From positions 241,786 through 305,785 of the forward strand of contig NZ_JAQQPS010000006.1 in the NCBI RefSeq assembly GCF_036688685.1: DNA of 64,000 nucleotides, read 5' to 3'. The position numbers and the translations under genes are program-made. Each line of letters opens with the position of its first letter. The first letter of the stretch is position 1. The DNA comes from JALYUM01 sp036688685 (GTDB lineage: Bacteria; Pseudomonadota; Gammaproteobacteria; Burkholderiales; Burkholderiaceae_D). The notes under the pieces were generated by a model, which had not been told where the DNA came from, searched no databases, and saw nothing but the letters and a program-made list of their open reading frames with translations. Of the stretch, positions 1 through 8,706 are shown in pieces.

Positions 1-2
1 TC

Positions 3-554
3 CTGGCGGCCATTGCGATTGCCATCATCTTTATTTACCTGGTGCTGGCGTCGCAGTTCGGCAGCTTTCTGCAACCGATCGCCATCATGGTGTCGCTGCC
101 GCTGTCGATGATCGGCGTGCTGATCGCGCTGCTGGTCACGCACACCACGCTGAACATCTTTTCCGTCATCGGCATCGTCATGCTGATGGGCCTGGTGACC
201 AAGAACGCCATCTTGCTGGTCGATTTTACCAACCACGGCCAGCGCGAAGGCAAGTCGCAGTTCGACGCCATCATGGATGCAGGCCAGGTGCGGCTGCGCC
301 CCATCCTGATGACCACGCTGGCGATGATTTTCGGGATGCTGCCGATGGCCATCGGCATGGGCGACGGCGGCGAAACGCAGGCGCCGATGGGCCGCGCGGT
401 GATCGGCGGGGTGATTACCTCAACACTGCTGACCCTGGTGGTGGTGCCAGTCGCATACACCTACCTCGACAACCTGGGCAAGCGCGCAACGCGCTGGTTC
501 AAGGGTAAGGAGCATGATGCGGGGCATGCGGAGGCGTTGGCGGAGCTGGCGTAA
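3..554 (+). CDS. RND efflux transporter permease, C-terminal part (cut by window start)
   Basis: This is the last 183 codons of an inner-membrane RND (AcrB/MexB-type) pump, open from the first base of the window. The visible part holds hydrophobic membrane segments (around YLVLASQFGSF, VSLPLSMIGVLIALLV and NIFSVIGIVMLMGLV), then the conserved VTKNAILLVDF loop and the RLRPILMTTLAMIFGMLP segment typical of the last transmembrane block of the HAE/HME branch. The family exports drugs or other hydrophobic compounds through a periplasmic adaptor and an outer-membrane channel, driven by protons. Upstream partners and substrate are outside the window. The gene ends 60 bp before a strong bidirectional terminator. 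Confidence 0.93.
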   Translation: MAAIAIAIIFIYLVLASQFGSFLQPIAIMVSLPLSMIGVLIALLVTHTTLNIFSVIGIVMLMGLVTKNAILLVDFTNHGQREGKSQFDAIMDAGQVRLRPILMTTLAMIFGMLPMAIGMGDGGETQAPMGRAVIGGVITSTLLTLVVVPVAYTYLDNLGKRATRWFKGKEHDAGHAEALAELA

Positions 555-613
555 GCCAAACAGCTTGAACGAGCAAGGGGCGAGGTTTAACGTCAGCACT
601 GCTCATCAATAAA

Positions 614-637
614 AAAACCCGGCTCAGGCCGGGTTTT
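614..637. terminator. Bidirectional Rho-independent terminator
   Basis: A perfect 10-bp stem (AAAACCCGGC with its complement) encloses a 4-nt loop, with A-runs before and T-runs after, so it can work in both directions. It separates the RND gene from the convergent small gene. The stop codon of that small gene (624-626) lies at the base of the loop, so the hairpin overlaps coding sequence. Confidence 0.85.
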
Positions 638-818
638 CTTGTGCTGGGGTCGCGTCGGAGGCGGGTTCAGCGTCTGCTTCTTCCGTACCGTCATCCTCAT
701 TCACGCTGCCATCAGGATTGGTTTTTGCTTCAAGCTTGCGGCGGGCTTTTTCGTCCGCTTTTTTCTTCTTTTCCAATTCGCGCTGTCTCTTTTCGTACTG
801 GAAATTTGTTTTTGCCAT
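624..818 (-). CDS. Small charged conserved protein of unknown function
   Basis: A 64-residue protein starting MAKTNFQYEKRQRELEKKKK, very rich in Lys/Arg/Glu in its first half and in acidic residues, Ala and Pro in its second half. It has no membrane segment or signal peptide and is probably helical followed by disorder. The N-terminal pattern is one I recognise as a small conserved protein of Burkholderiales, but no function is known to me. The start is supported by a GAGGTGA ribosome-binding site about 6 bp upstream. It lies 78 bp downstream of xerD on the same strand, so it may be co-transcribed. The stop codon sits inside the terminator hairpin. Confidence 0.75.
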   Translation of the reverse strand: MAKTNFQYEKRQRELEKKKKADEKARRKLEAKTNPDGSVNEDDGTEEADAEPASDATPAQENPA

Positions 819-896
819 GGGTCACCTCGGTATGGAAAGGGATGCTACCACGCCATTATGACGCACTTGGCCAATCTGCATTTGATGCAATGCGAA

Positions 897-1802
897 TTAG
901 CCCCGCGGATGGTGGGCTGCGTGCAGGTTTTTCAGGCGCTCGCGCGCCACATGTGTGTAAATTTGGGTGGTGGAAATATCGGCATGGCCCAGCAGCAGTT
1001 GTACCACGCGCAGGTCGGCACCGTGGTTCAGCAAATGCGTCGCGAAGGCATGGCGCAAGGTGTGCGGCGACAGCGGCCCGGTAATCCCGGCGCGCGCCGC
1101 ATGTTTTTTGACCAGTATCCAGAACATCTGGCGCGTCATGGGGCCCCCGCGCCCGGTGACAAACAGCGCATCATCCATCTGGCCGTTCAGGATGACCGCC
1201 CGCGCCTCCTTGACGTAGCGCTCGATCCAGGTCCGGGCCGGCGCGCCGAATGGCACCAGGCGCGTCTTGGCGCCCTTGCCGGTAATCCGGACCACGCCAT
1301 CGTTCAAGCTCAATTCGACAATTTTCAGGTCCACCAGTTCCGACACGCGCAGGCCGCTGGCGTACATTAATTCGAGCATCGTGCGCTCGCGCAAACCCAA
1401 TGGCGTGTTCACGTCGGGCGCTTCGAGCAAGGCTTCCACCTGCGCCTCGGTCAGCGTGTGCACCATCCGGGTCGCTTGTTTGGCGCTGGGCAAGCGCAAG
1501 CAGGGGTCGCTTGCAACCTGGTGCTGACGCAGTGCCAATTGATAAAAGCGCCGCAGCACCGACAGGCGCCGGTTGGCCGAGCTCGGTTTCGATTCAGCGT
1601 GACGGGCGGCAAAATAGGCGCCGATATCGCCCGCCTCCACGGCATGCAGGCTGGCGCGCTCCGGCACCTTCAATTCCAGCCACTGGACGAAGCCGCGCAG
1701 GTCGCGCCGATAAGCGTCGAGCGAGTTTTTCGACAAGCCATGCTCCAGCCACATGCCGTCGCAAAAGGCGTCGATCAGGGCCAGATTGCTTGTTGTTGCC
1801 AT
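897..1802 (-). CDS. xerD: Site-specific tyrosine recombinase XerD
   Basis: 301 residues. XerD acts with XerC at dif to resolve chromosome dimers at division. The N-terminal SAM-like DNA-binding domain spans about residues 8-90 and the catalytic domain about 110-300. The catalytic set is visible: R152 (SGLRVSEL), H247 and R250 (HTLRH), H273 (LGHADIS) and nucleophile Y282 (TQIYTHV). I chose the ATG at 1802, which gives MATTSNLALID and the usual family length of about 300; the open frame runs further upstream but overlaps ogt with non-conserved sequence. The start overlaps the end of ogt by 28 bp, suggesting coupled expression. The chromosomal context and length favour XerD over a phage integrase. 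Confidence 0.95.
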   Translation of the reverse strand: MATTSNLALIDAFCDGMWLEHGLSKNSLDAYRRDLRGFVQWLELKVPERASLHAVEAGDIGAYFAARHAESKPSSANRRLSVLRRFYQLALRQHQVASDPCLRLPSAKQATRMVHTLTEAQVEALLEAPDVNTPLGLRERTMLELMYASGLRVSELVDLKIVELSLNDGVVRITGKGAKTRLVPFGAPARTWIERYVKEARAVILNGQMDDALFVTGRGGPMTRQMFWILVKKHAARAGITGPLSPHTLRHAFATHLLNHGADLRVVQLLLGHADISTTQIYTHVARERLKNLHAAHHPRG

Positions 1803-2299
1803 GGGGATGCGCTGGCGCCTTCGTGGCGCAGCAGCCAGCGTTTGACCGATAAGTGGAAACCGTGTTCGTCGGCATGGTTGGCAAAGCCGCCCAGTCCGCC
1901 GGCGGCCGTGACACGGTGGCAGGGAATCACCAGCGGGAACCAGTTCGCACCGCACGCCTGCCCCACCGCACGCGGGGCCGAGCCGATCTCGCGCGCCACC
2001 TGGCCATAGGTGCGCACGGTGCCGCGCGCGATCGCGCTGATCGCCGCCCAGACGCGTTGCTGGTAGGCGCTACCGGCTGGCATCAATGGCAGGCTGAAGA
2101 CGAAATCGGGGTCGGCGAAATACTGCGTGACCTGGCGCGCTGTCAGCTCGGCGGCCGCGTCCAGCGCATCCTTTTCGGCAAAGCGCGGCGGCAAATACAC
2201 CAGCTCGCGCACGCTGCCCGCCTCCCTGCGGATGCCCACCGAACCGAATGGTGCCGCGATGATCGCGCTGAAGAGTTCGCTGCCTTGTTGTGGATGCAT
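1775..2299 (-). CDS. ogt: Methylated-DNA--[protein]-cysteine S-methyltransferase
   Basis: 174 residues. It repairs O6-alkylguanine by transferring the alkyl group to its own cysteine in a suicide reaction. The active-site motif PCHRV is present with acceptor C127, preceded by the helix-turn-helix region GTVRTYGQVAREIG and the Arg-finger area (SAPRAVGQA). An N-terminal ribonuclease-like domain occupies about residues 1-80. The length fits single-domain Ogt proteins; there is no Ada regulatory domain. It overlaps the xerD start by 28 bp on the same strand. A minus-strand terminator at 2406-2431 isolates it from the upstream TRAP gene, so its promoter should lie between 2300 and 2405. Confidence 0.93.
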   Translation of the reverse strand: MHPQQGSELFSAIIAAPFGSVGIRREAGSVRELVYLPPRFAEKDALDAAAELTARQVTQYFADPDFVFSLPLMPAGSAYQQRVWAAISAIARGTVRTYGQVAREIGSAPRAVGQACGANWFPLVIPCHRVTAAGGLGGFANHADEHGFHLSVKRWLLRHEGASASPWQQQAIWP

Positions 2300-2405
2300 G
2301 GTGCCAGTTTACTGCGTCGGCACAGCCTTTGCGCGAAAATCTCGGAAGTGCACCAATTTGGGGCATTGGAAGTACGCGCATCCCGATGCACAAGGTAAAT
2401 GCGCG

Positions 2406-2431
2406 AAAAAAAAGCGCACCATGCGGTGCGC
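2406..2431 (-). terminator. Rho-independent terminator (minus strand)
   Basis: The stem GCGCACC-ATGC-GGTGCGC lies next to an A-run (2406-2413), which reads as a T-run on the minus strand. It would end transcription from the binding-protein gene at 2740-3744 before it enters ogt. The 308 bp between it and that gene (2432-2739) hold no gene or repeat I can support. Confidence 0.7.
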
Positions 2432-2739
2432 TCCAATTTGCCACGTTTTCGGCTGCTTGGCAGTGCCAGCAACATTCTATAAAACGTGAGTCTCCTCAAT
2501 GTATCTACGGTATTAACTACCGTGTTCTTGTCGCTCCCCAAAACCGTATGCTGTCTTGCCTCGCACCTTATCAGTGCTTGGCAAGTGCCCCATCATAACG
2601 CATCTGCTGGGGCTGAATGTAGCTTTTCGGACACGTTTAGCAAATATTTCAACTCTAAAGCATCTTTTACAACGATTGCTGTGGAAGCGGCAAGCCGGGA
2701 GGCGATGTGGCTATGCACATGGCATTCACATGGCGCCGA

Positions 2740-3744
2740 TTACTTTGCCGCCTTGACCACTGACTGGAAAAACTCTTTGCCAATCTTGGCTTCCATCTCT
2801 TGCTGGACAGGCAACATCGCCTTGCGGAATGCGGCCGACTCAGCGGCGGTCGGCGTATAAATCGTGGTTTTCCCGGCTTTTTTGATGGCATCCAGCGACC
2901 TGTCGTTGTCCACTTGGGAAATCGCCTTTTCGTACATCGTGGCATCTTTCAGCGCAATTTCGATCTGGGTGCGGATATCGGCTGGCAGGCCATCCCAGAA
3001 TTTTCTGTTGACGATGACCGCGTAGCCGATATAACCATGATCGGTGATGGTCATGTGACTTTGTACTTCATGCACTTTTTGCGAGTAGATATTCGATGGC
3101 GTATTCTCGCTACCGTCCACGGCGCCCGTCTTCATTGCCTGGTACACCTCGGAGAACGCCAGCGGCAGCGGATTGGCGCCCAGCGCGCGCATTTGGGCGT
3201 CCAGCACTTTCGACGACTGGATCCGCATCTTGAGACCCTTGAAATCAGTCGTCGCATGAATCGGCCGGTTGGCCGACATGATCTTGAAGCCGTTGTCCCA
3301 ATACGCCAGGCCGAGGAAGCCTTTGGTGTCGAGTTTCTGCAACAAACTGGCGCCGATCGGTCCTTCGATGACGTTGGACAATGACTGCTTGGTGGGGAAC
3401 ATGTACGGGACGTCGAAGATTTCGAATTCCTTCACGCCGAGTGGACCGAATTTGGCCAGCGAGGGCGCCAGGATCTGTACCGAACCCGCCTGCAAGGCCT
3501 CCAATTCATCCTTGTCCTTGTACAGCGTGCTGTTCGGGTAGACTTCAACCCGTACCCGCCCTTTGGTCAATTTTTCCGCCGTCGCCTTGAAACGCTCGGC
3601 AGCCTGGCCCTTCGGCGTATCCATCGCGACAACGTGGCTGAACTTGATGACGATCGTTGTATCTGCGGCGGCGCGCTTCTCGGCAGCAACAGCGCTAAAG
3701 CTGGCAACAACGGCCAGCGCGGCGGCCAGGTGCTTGATTTGCAT
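2740..3744 (-). CDS. dctP: TRAP transporter solute-binding protein, DctP family (copy 1)
   Basis: 334 residues. A periplasmic receptor of a tripartite ATP-independent transporter, normally delivering C4-dicarboxylates or related organic acids to DctQM. The signal peptide MQIKHLAAALAVVASFSAVAA is followed by IKFSHVVAMDTPKGQAA, the typical first strand of DctP proteins; further hallmarks are VEVYPNSTLY, GLKMRIQSS (with the carboxylate-binding Arg) and GAVDGSENTPSN. I chose the ATG at 3744, which directly precedes the signal peptide and has AAGGA upstream. It is divergent from the sensor kinase at 3873 and shares a 128-bp promoter region containing a TGTG-N6-CACA site. It has two close paralogues at 5889 and 7629. 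No dctQ or dctM is present nearby, which is unusual. Confidence 0.93.
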   Translation of the reverse strand: MQIKHLAAALAVVASFSAVAAEKRAAADTTIVIKFSHVVAMDTPKGQAAERFKATAEKLTKGRVRVEVYPNSTLYKDKDELEALQAGSVQILAPSLAKFGPLGVKEFEIFDVPYMFPTKQSLSNVIEGPIGASLLQKLDTKGFLGLAYWDNGFKIMSANRPIHATTDFKGLKMRIQSSKVLDAQMRALGANPLPLAFSEVYQAMKTGAVDGSENTPSNIYSQKVHEVQSHMTITDHGYIGYAVIVNRKFWDGLPADIRTQIEIALKDATMYEKAISQVDNDRSLDAIKKAGKTTIYTPTAAESAAFRKAMLPVQQEMEAKIGKEFFQSVVKAAK

Positions 3745-3822
3745 GGTGTTCCTTGTGATGGTGGGGAGAATGGCGATTCTTGACGATCGATCAGTGTCTG
3801 CTACATGTTTCCACGCGGATAC

Positions 3823-3836
3823 TGTGAAAAACCACA
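3823..3836. promoter_or_regulatory. Candidate operator TGTG-N6-CACA, site 1
   Basis: TGTGAAAAACCACA lies 79 bp upstream of the start of dctP copy 1 and 37 bp upstream of the sensor kinase start. The same spaced motif occurs 79 and 86 bp before the other two binding-protein genes. The neighbouring FixJ-type response regulator is the natural candidate to bind it; that is inference. Confidence 0.5.
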
Positions 3837-3872
3837 ATAGCGTTTAGCTTAAAATAATTCAACTTTGTTGCA

Positions 3873-5879
3873 ATGAAATTTCCCTTTATTGACACACTTG
3901 AGGAGCGCAGCCTCCAACTCAATCCCGCCCAGCCGGCACGGCGCTGGCGCTGGCTGCTGCCGGTCCTGCTGGTGCTGTTATTCCTGGCGGTCCTGCTCTG
4001 GCTGCCGTGGCAAGCGCGCGAAATGGAAGCCAATGAGCGCCAGGAGCAGTTGATCGCCGATACGCTCTGGGTCGAACAGACGCTGCGCTTCGAGCTGGCG
4101 CGTGACGAGGAAGCGCTGGCCAGCCTTGGGGCCGACCTGGTGATTTCTGCGCCTGCCGCGCCCGCGCTCCAGGCCCGCCTGGCACAGATGTTCAAGAATG
4201 GACACGAACTGAGCCGCGTCCTGTGGCTGGACGCGGAGGGCACCACCCTCGCCACCCGCGGCGTCGAGGCCGCGGACACCACGCTGACGGCGGCCTCCTT
4301 GATGGCCGGCGACAATGCGCGCCGGACACGCAGCGGCCGCTACAGCGATCCCTACCGGGCTGGCGGCGCCGCCACGATCGATTATCACCTGCCGTTGTTC
4401 CGCAACAGCGTCTATGTCGGCAGCCTGGTCGCCAAGTTCAATCTCAAAGTGTTGCTCGACGAAACAGTCCCATGGTGGTTCGCGCACGACAACGCCCTGA
4501 GCATCCTGGACCGCGACGAACGTCCATTGGCCCAGCGCACCGATGGCGGCTCGGGCCGCGGCGTGTATACCCACAAGCACGCGCTCGACCTGCCCGGTGC
4601 GATGGTCGAGCTGGCCACTGATTCGGTCAAGGGTGCGCCGCGACTGCTGCCGAATTTACTGGTCGGTTCGGTCATTGCGCTGGCGCTGGGTTTACTGGTG
4701 TCGCTGGCCACCCTGTGGCGCCATATTGCGCGCACGCTGGCAGCCGAAGGCGCGCTGCGCCAGCAGATGGCGTTTCGCACGGCCATGGAAAATTCGCTGG
4801 TCACGGGCTTGCGCGCGCGCGATCTGGAAGGCCGCGTCACCTACGTCAATCCGGCATTCTGCGAGATGGTGGGCTTGCCGCCCGACGAGCTGCTGGGCAA
4901 GGTACCTCCGATGCCCTATTGGGCGCCGGAAGCCATGGCCGAATACGAGCAGCGCTTCGCGAACGTGTTGGCCGGCAATATCACGCCCCAGTTCGAAACC
5001 GTGTTCCAGCATTCGAGCGGCCGGCGGGTACCGGTGCTGGTCTTCGAGGCGCCGCTGGTCGATAGCAACGGTAAACAGACCGGCTGGATGAGTTCGATTC
5101 TCGACATTTCCGACCGCAAAAAGGCCGAAGACCTGAACCGGCGTCAGGAAGAAAAGCTGCAGCAAGGCGCGCGCCTGGCCACGATGGGAGAAATTTCATC
5201 GATGCTGGCCCATGAACTGAACCAGCCGCTGGCGGCCATTTCCAGCTACACGGCCGGCGCCCTGAACGTGCTCGGGCGCGCGGTCGACAGCGGCAGCGCA
5301 GTCGACGCCCTGCTGCTGCAGCGCGCCCTCGAACAGGCCAGCACCCAGGCCCAGCGGGCCGGGCAGATCATCAAGAGCGTGCACGAATTCGTGCGCAAGC
5401 GCGAACCGGAGCGCAAGGAAGTGGCGATGCCCAGCGTGATCGAAGGCATCCGCGCACTGATCGACCTGCAGGCGCGCCAGGCCTTCGTGTCGGTGAAAGT
5501 CCATCTGCCGCCAGACTTGCCGCCAGTGCACGCCGACCGCATCCTGCTCGAACAGGTGTTGCTGAACCTCACCCGCAACGCCATCGAGGCGATGGCGCAG
5601 ATTGCCCCCGAGCGGCGCGTGCTGCGCATCGTTGCCGAAAGCAGCCAGGGACACGTGGCCGTGTCCGTTATCGACCACGGCCACGGCATTCCACCGGACG
5701 TGGCCGAACGGCTGTTTTCACCGTTCTTTTCGACCAAGGCCGAAGGTATGGGCATGGGTCTGTCGATTTGCCGCACCGCCATCGAGTTTCATGGCGGCAC
5801 GCTGACCCACACCGGCAATCCTGGGGGCGGCACCGTGTTCACGTTCACGCTGCCTCAGCAGGCCGAGGCCTTGGCCTGA
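3873..5879 (+). CDS. dctS: Membrane sensor histidine kinase, DctS-like
   Basis: 668 residues. It senses a periplasmic signal and phosphorylates the response regulator encoded at 7034. Layout: membrane segment at about 25-47, periplasmic domain about 48-250, second membrane segment about 253-280, PAS domain about 300-415 (TYVNPAFCEMVG), then a HisKA dimerisation domain with phospho-acceptor His447 in LAHELNQPLAAIS, and a HATPase domain with the N-box (NLTRNAIEAM), G1 box (DHGHGIP) and GMGMGLSIC lid. This architecture matches the DctS/DctB kinases that control dicarboxylate uptake. Kinase and regulator genes are separated by dctP copy 2 on the other strand, an unusual split. The stop lies 9 bp from the convergent dctP copy 2 stop, with no terminator between. 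Confidence 0.88.
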   Translation: MKFPFIDTLEERSLQLNPAQPARRWRWLLPVLLVLLFLAVLLWLPWQAREMEANERQEQLIADTLWVEQTLRFELARDEEALASLGADLVISAPAAPALQARLAQMFKNGHELSRVLWLDAEGTTLATRGVEAADTTLTAASLMAGDNARRTRSGRYSDPYRAGGAATIDYHLPLFRNSVYVGSLVAKFNLKVLLDETVPWWFAHDNALSILDRDERPLAQRTDGGSGRGVYTHKHALDLPGAMVELATDSVKGAPRLLPNLLVGSVIALALGLLVSLATLWRHIARTLAAEGALRQQMAFRTAMENSLVTGLRARDLEGRVTYVNPAFCEMVGLPPDELLGKVPPMPYWAPEAMAEYEQRFANVLAGNITPQFETVFQHSSGRRVPVLVFEAPLVDSNGKQTGWMSSILDISDRKKAEDLNRRQEEKLQQGARLATMGEISSMLAHELNQPLAAISSYTAGALNVLGRAVDSGSAVDALLLQRALEQASTQAQRAGQIIKSVHEFVRKREPERKEVAMPSVIEGIRALIDLQARQAFVSVKVHLPPDLPPVHADRILLEQVLLNLTRNAIEAMAQIAPERRVLRIVAESSQGHVAVSVIDHGHGIPPDVAERLFSPFFSTKAEGMGMGLSICRTAIEFHGGTLTHTGNPGGGTVFTFTLPQQAEALA

Positions 5880-5888
5880 GCAGGAAAA

Positions 5889-6887
5889 TTAATTGGCGAC
5901 CTTGCTGATCGACATCAACAAATCCTTGCCGATGCGGTTTTCCACCTGCAGCTGGACCGGCGCCAGCGTCTTGCGGAAAGCGGCGTCCTCGGCCGCGGTC
6001 GGCACATAGATCGTGGTTTTGCCGGCTTTCTTCATGCCATCGATCGAGCGGTCGTTGTCCACCTGGGACATGGCCTTCTGGTACGCGGTGGCTTCACGCA
6101 GCGCCACGTCCAGCTGGGCGCGGATATCAGCCGGCAAGCCATCCCAGAATTTTTTATTGACCACGATGGCGTAACCCATATACGCGTGATTGGTCACAGT
6201 CACGTGCTTTTGCACCTGGTGCATATTCTGGGTGTACATATTCGAAGGCGGGTTGTCGGCGCCGTCGATCGCGCCGGACTTCATGCCCGGGTACACGTCC
6301 GCGAAGTTGGTCACCAGCGGCGTCGCACCCAGCGCACGGGTCTGGGCGTCGAGCACTTTCGAGGCCGACTGGACCCGCATTTTCAGGCCCTTGAAGTCGG
6401 CCACGGTATGCAGCGGCTTGTTGGCCGACATTACCTTGAAACCATTGTCCCAGTATGCCAGCCCGAGAATACCCTTCGGCTCGAGCTTGGCCAGCAAGCT
6501 TTTGCCGATCGGGCCATCGGTGACCTTGTACAACGCTTCCTTGGTCGGAAACAGGTAGGGCAATTCGAACAATTCGAATTCGGTGACGCCGAACGGGCCA
6601 AGCTTGCCCAGCGACGGGGCCAGCATTTGCACCTTGTCGTCCTGCAAGGCTTCCAGCTCATCCTTGTCTTTATACAAGGAACTGTTCGCGTAGACTTCCA
6701 CGCGTACACGCCCTTTGGTCAACTTTTCGGCGCGCGTTTTGAACAGTTCGGCAGCCTGGCCCTTGGGCGTTTCCATCGACACGACGTGGCTGAATTTGAT
6801 GACGATCGGGCCGCTGCCAGGGGCTTGGGCGAGGGCTGGGGCGCTAAGGGCTGCAACCAGGGCTGCGGCCAGGAATTTGATGTGCAT
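5889..6887 (-). CDS. dctP: TRAP transporter solute-binding protein, DctP family (copy 2)
   Basis: 332 residues with signal peptide MHIKFLAAALVAALSAPALA and the same DctP hallmarks as copy 1 (IKFSHVV, VEVYANSSLY, GLKMRVQSASK, GAIDGADNPPSN). One extra residue near the binding-site Arg and the change ENT to DNP suggest a ligand preference different from copies 1 and 3. The start at 6887 directly precedes the signal peptide. It is divergent from the response regulator at 7034; the shared 146-bp region holds operator site 2. No membrane subunits are next to it. It would deliver ligand to a distant DctQM or act as a sensory partner for the kinase; the sequence cannot decide. Confidence 0.93.
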   Translation of the reverse strand: MHIKFLAAALVAALSAPALAQAPGSGPIVIKFSHVVSMETPKGQAAELFKTRAEKLTKGRVRVEVYANSSLYKDKDELEALQDDKVQMLAPSLGKLGPFGVTEFELFELPYLFPTKEALYKVTDGPIGKSLLAKLEPKGILGLAYWDNGFKVMSANKPLHTVADFKGLKMRVQSASKVLDAQTRALGATPLVTNFADVYPGMKSGAIDGADNPPSNMYTQNMHQVQKHVTVTNHAYMGYAIVVNKKFWDGLPADIRAQLDVALREATAYQKAMSQVDNDRSIDGMKKAGKTTIYVPTAAEDAAFRKTLAPVQLQVENRIGKDLLMSISKVAN

Positions 6888-6965
6888 GGGGGAAAGGTGG
6901 CAAGTAATGTGAAATGGCGGAGGACGATAACGGCCAGTTTGTCACACATATTGCTTTGGGGCAAA

Positions 6966-6979
6966 TATGAAAAGCCACA
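6966..6979. promoter_or_regulatory. Candidate operator, site 2 (TATG-N6-CACA)
   Basis: TATGAAAAGCCACA differs from the TGTG-N6-CACA pattern by one base and lies exactly 79 bp before the dctP copy 2 start, the same distance as site 1. It is 54 bp upstream of the response regulator start. Confidence 0.45.
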
Positions 6980-7033
6980 CTTGTTGCGTTGCGCTCGCTA
7001 GAATATATATCTTGCAAGAGGAAAGAGAAGCCG

Positions 7034-7618
7034 ATGCTGCACATAGTCGACGACGAAGACGTGATTCGCGATGCCCTGGCCTGGCTGGCCCAGTCGCGCG
7101 GTATTGCCGCGCGCGGCTACAAGGGCGGAGAAGCGTTCCTCGATGGCATCGAAACGCGCATCGACATCGCCGGCGACTGCGTCTTGCTCGACGTGCGCAT
7201 GCCGGGCATGAACGGTGTGGCCGTGTTCGACCAGCTGGTGGCGCGCGGTTTGCTGGCGCGCATGCCAGTGATTTTCCTCACTGGCCACGGCGACGTGCCG
7301 ATGGCGGTCGATTCGCTGAAACGCGGCGCCTTCGATTTTTTTGAAAAACCGTTCAACGACAACCAGCTGATCGACCGCGTCGAGCAAGCCATGACCGCCT
7401 CGCGGACGGCGCACGCGGCGGCCGAAGTGCAGCTGCGGCTGGCCTCTCTGTCGGCCCGCGAGCGCGAAGTGCTCGATCTGATTTTGGCCGGCAAGATGAA
7501 CAAAGTCGTCGCCGACAAGCTGGGCATCAGCATGCGCACCGTGGAAGTGCACCGCGCCCACATTTTCGACAAGATGCAGGTCAAGACCGCAGTCGAACTG
7601 GCGGGCTTGCTGAAATAA
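7034..7618 (+). CDS. dctR: Response regulator, FixJ/LuxR type, DctR-like
   Basis: 194 residues. A receiver domain at about 1-115 has the acidic pocket (IVDDED), phospho-acceptor Asp53 in LLDVRMPG, the conserved Thr (LTGHGD) and Lys (FEKPF). A LuxR-type helix-turn-helix follows at about 135-190 (LSAREREVLDLI and GISMRTVEVHRAHIF). I chose the ATG at 7034, with GAGGAAAGAG upstream, because it begins at the canonical receiver strand MLHIVDDED. It is the only regulator near the DctS-like kinase, and DctS with a FixJ-type DctR is a known pairing for TRAP dicarboxylate uptake. The stop is 10 bp from the convergent stop of dctP copy 3. Confidence 0.9.
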   Translation: MLHIVDDEDVIRDALAWLAQSRGIAARGYKGGEAFLDGIETRIDIAGDCVLLDVRMPGMNGVAVFDQLVARGLLARMPVIFLTGHGDVPMAVDSLKRGAFDFFEKPFNDNQLIDRVEQAMTASRTAHAAAEVQLRLASLSAREREVLDLILAGKMNKVVADKLGISMRTVEVHRAHIFDKMQVKTAVELAGLLK

Positions 7619-7628
7619 ACGTGCCTGC

Positions 7629-8621
7629 TTATTTAGCGGTTTTGTTGATCGAATCGATCAAACCCTTACCAACCCGGGCTTCCATTTGTTGCTGGACTGG
7701 CAGCATTGCCTTGCGGAATGCGGCGTCCTCGGCGGCAGTCGGGGTATACAGGGTGGTCTTCCCGGCTTTCTTCATCGCATCGGTCGAGCGATCATTGTCC
7801 AGCCCTGCGATGACTTTCTCGTAGTTGGTGGCGTCGCGCAAGGCGGTCACCAGCATATCGCGGATATCGGCGGGCAAGCCGTCCCAGAATTTTTTGTTGG
7901 CGACCACGGCGTAACCCGCATAGGCGTGGTTGGTGTACGTCACGTTCTTTTGCACCAGGTCCATCTTCTGCGTGTAGACATTCGAGGGCGCGTTTTCCGA
8001 GCCATCGATGGTGCCGCTTTTCATGCCCGCATAGCTTTCCGTAAAGTTCATCTTGACGGGTGTGGCGCCGAGGGCGAGAAACTGGGCATCGATCACTTTC
8101 GAGGCCTGAGCACGCATCTTCTGGCCTTTGAAATCGGCCGGGGTACGGATCGGCTTGTTGGACGTCATGACCTTGAAGCCATTGTCCCAATACGCCAGGC
8201 CGACGATGCCCTTGTCTTCGAGTCTTGCCAGCATGCCTTTGCCGATCGGTCCTTCGGTGACGGCATACAAGGATTCCTTGTTTTTGAAGATATACGGCAT
8301 ATCGAATACTTCAAAATCCGTGACGCCGATCGGGCCAAACGTGGCCAGCGAGGGCGCCAGCATCTGGACCGTGTTGGCCTGCAAGGCTTTCAGTTCTTCA
8401 TCACCCTTGACAAGGGTACTCATTGGATACACCTCGACCCGCACGCGGCCCTTGGTCAATTTTTCAGCCGTCGCCTTGAAGCGCTCGGCCGCTTGTCCTT
8501 TTGGTGCATCCATCGACACCACGTGGCTGAACTTGATGACGATCACCGGCGGCGGGGTATCGGCAGCGGCGTTAAAGCTGACGAAAGTCGCCAAAGCGGC
8601 GAACAAAAATTTATTATACAT
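7629..8621 (-). CDS. dctP: TRAP transporter solute-binding protein, DctP family (copy 3)
   Basis: 330 residues; N-terminus MYNKFLFAALATFVSFNAAA is a signal peptide. DctP hallmarks are present (IKFSHVVSMDAPKGQAA, VEVYPMSTLV, GQKMRAQASK, GTIDGSENAPSN). It is closest in pattern to copy 1 (both have GSEN-PSN), suggesting tandem duplication with the two-component genes interspersed. The start at 8621 follows an AT-rich leader with no strong Shine-Dalgarno match. Operator site 3 lies 86 bp upstream. It is divergent from the DUF3052-type gene at 8845. Confidence 0.93.
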   Translation of the reverse strand: MYNKFLFAALATFVSFNAAADTPPPVIVIKFSHVVSMDAPKGQAAERFKATAEKLTKGRVRVEVYPMSTLVKGDEELKALQANTVQMLAPSLATFGPIGVTDFEVFDMPYIFKNKESLYAVTEGPIGKGMLARLEDKGIVGLAYWDNGFKVMTSNKPIRTPADFKGQKMRAQASKVIDAQFLALGATPVKMNFTESYAGMKSGTIDGSENAPSNVYTQKMDLVQKNVTYTNHAYAGYAVVANKKFWDGLPADIRDMLVTALRDATNYEKVIAGLDNDRSTDAMKKAGKTTLYTPTAAEDAAFRKAMLPVQQQMEARVGKGLIDSINKTAK

Positions 8622-8706
8622 AATTGTTTTTAAATAAAAGTTTTAAAGATGGGTGGCGCGAATTGTTTACAAGTGTCGCATGCTAATTTCCACCAGGCAA
8701 TCTTAA

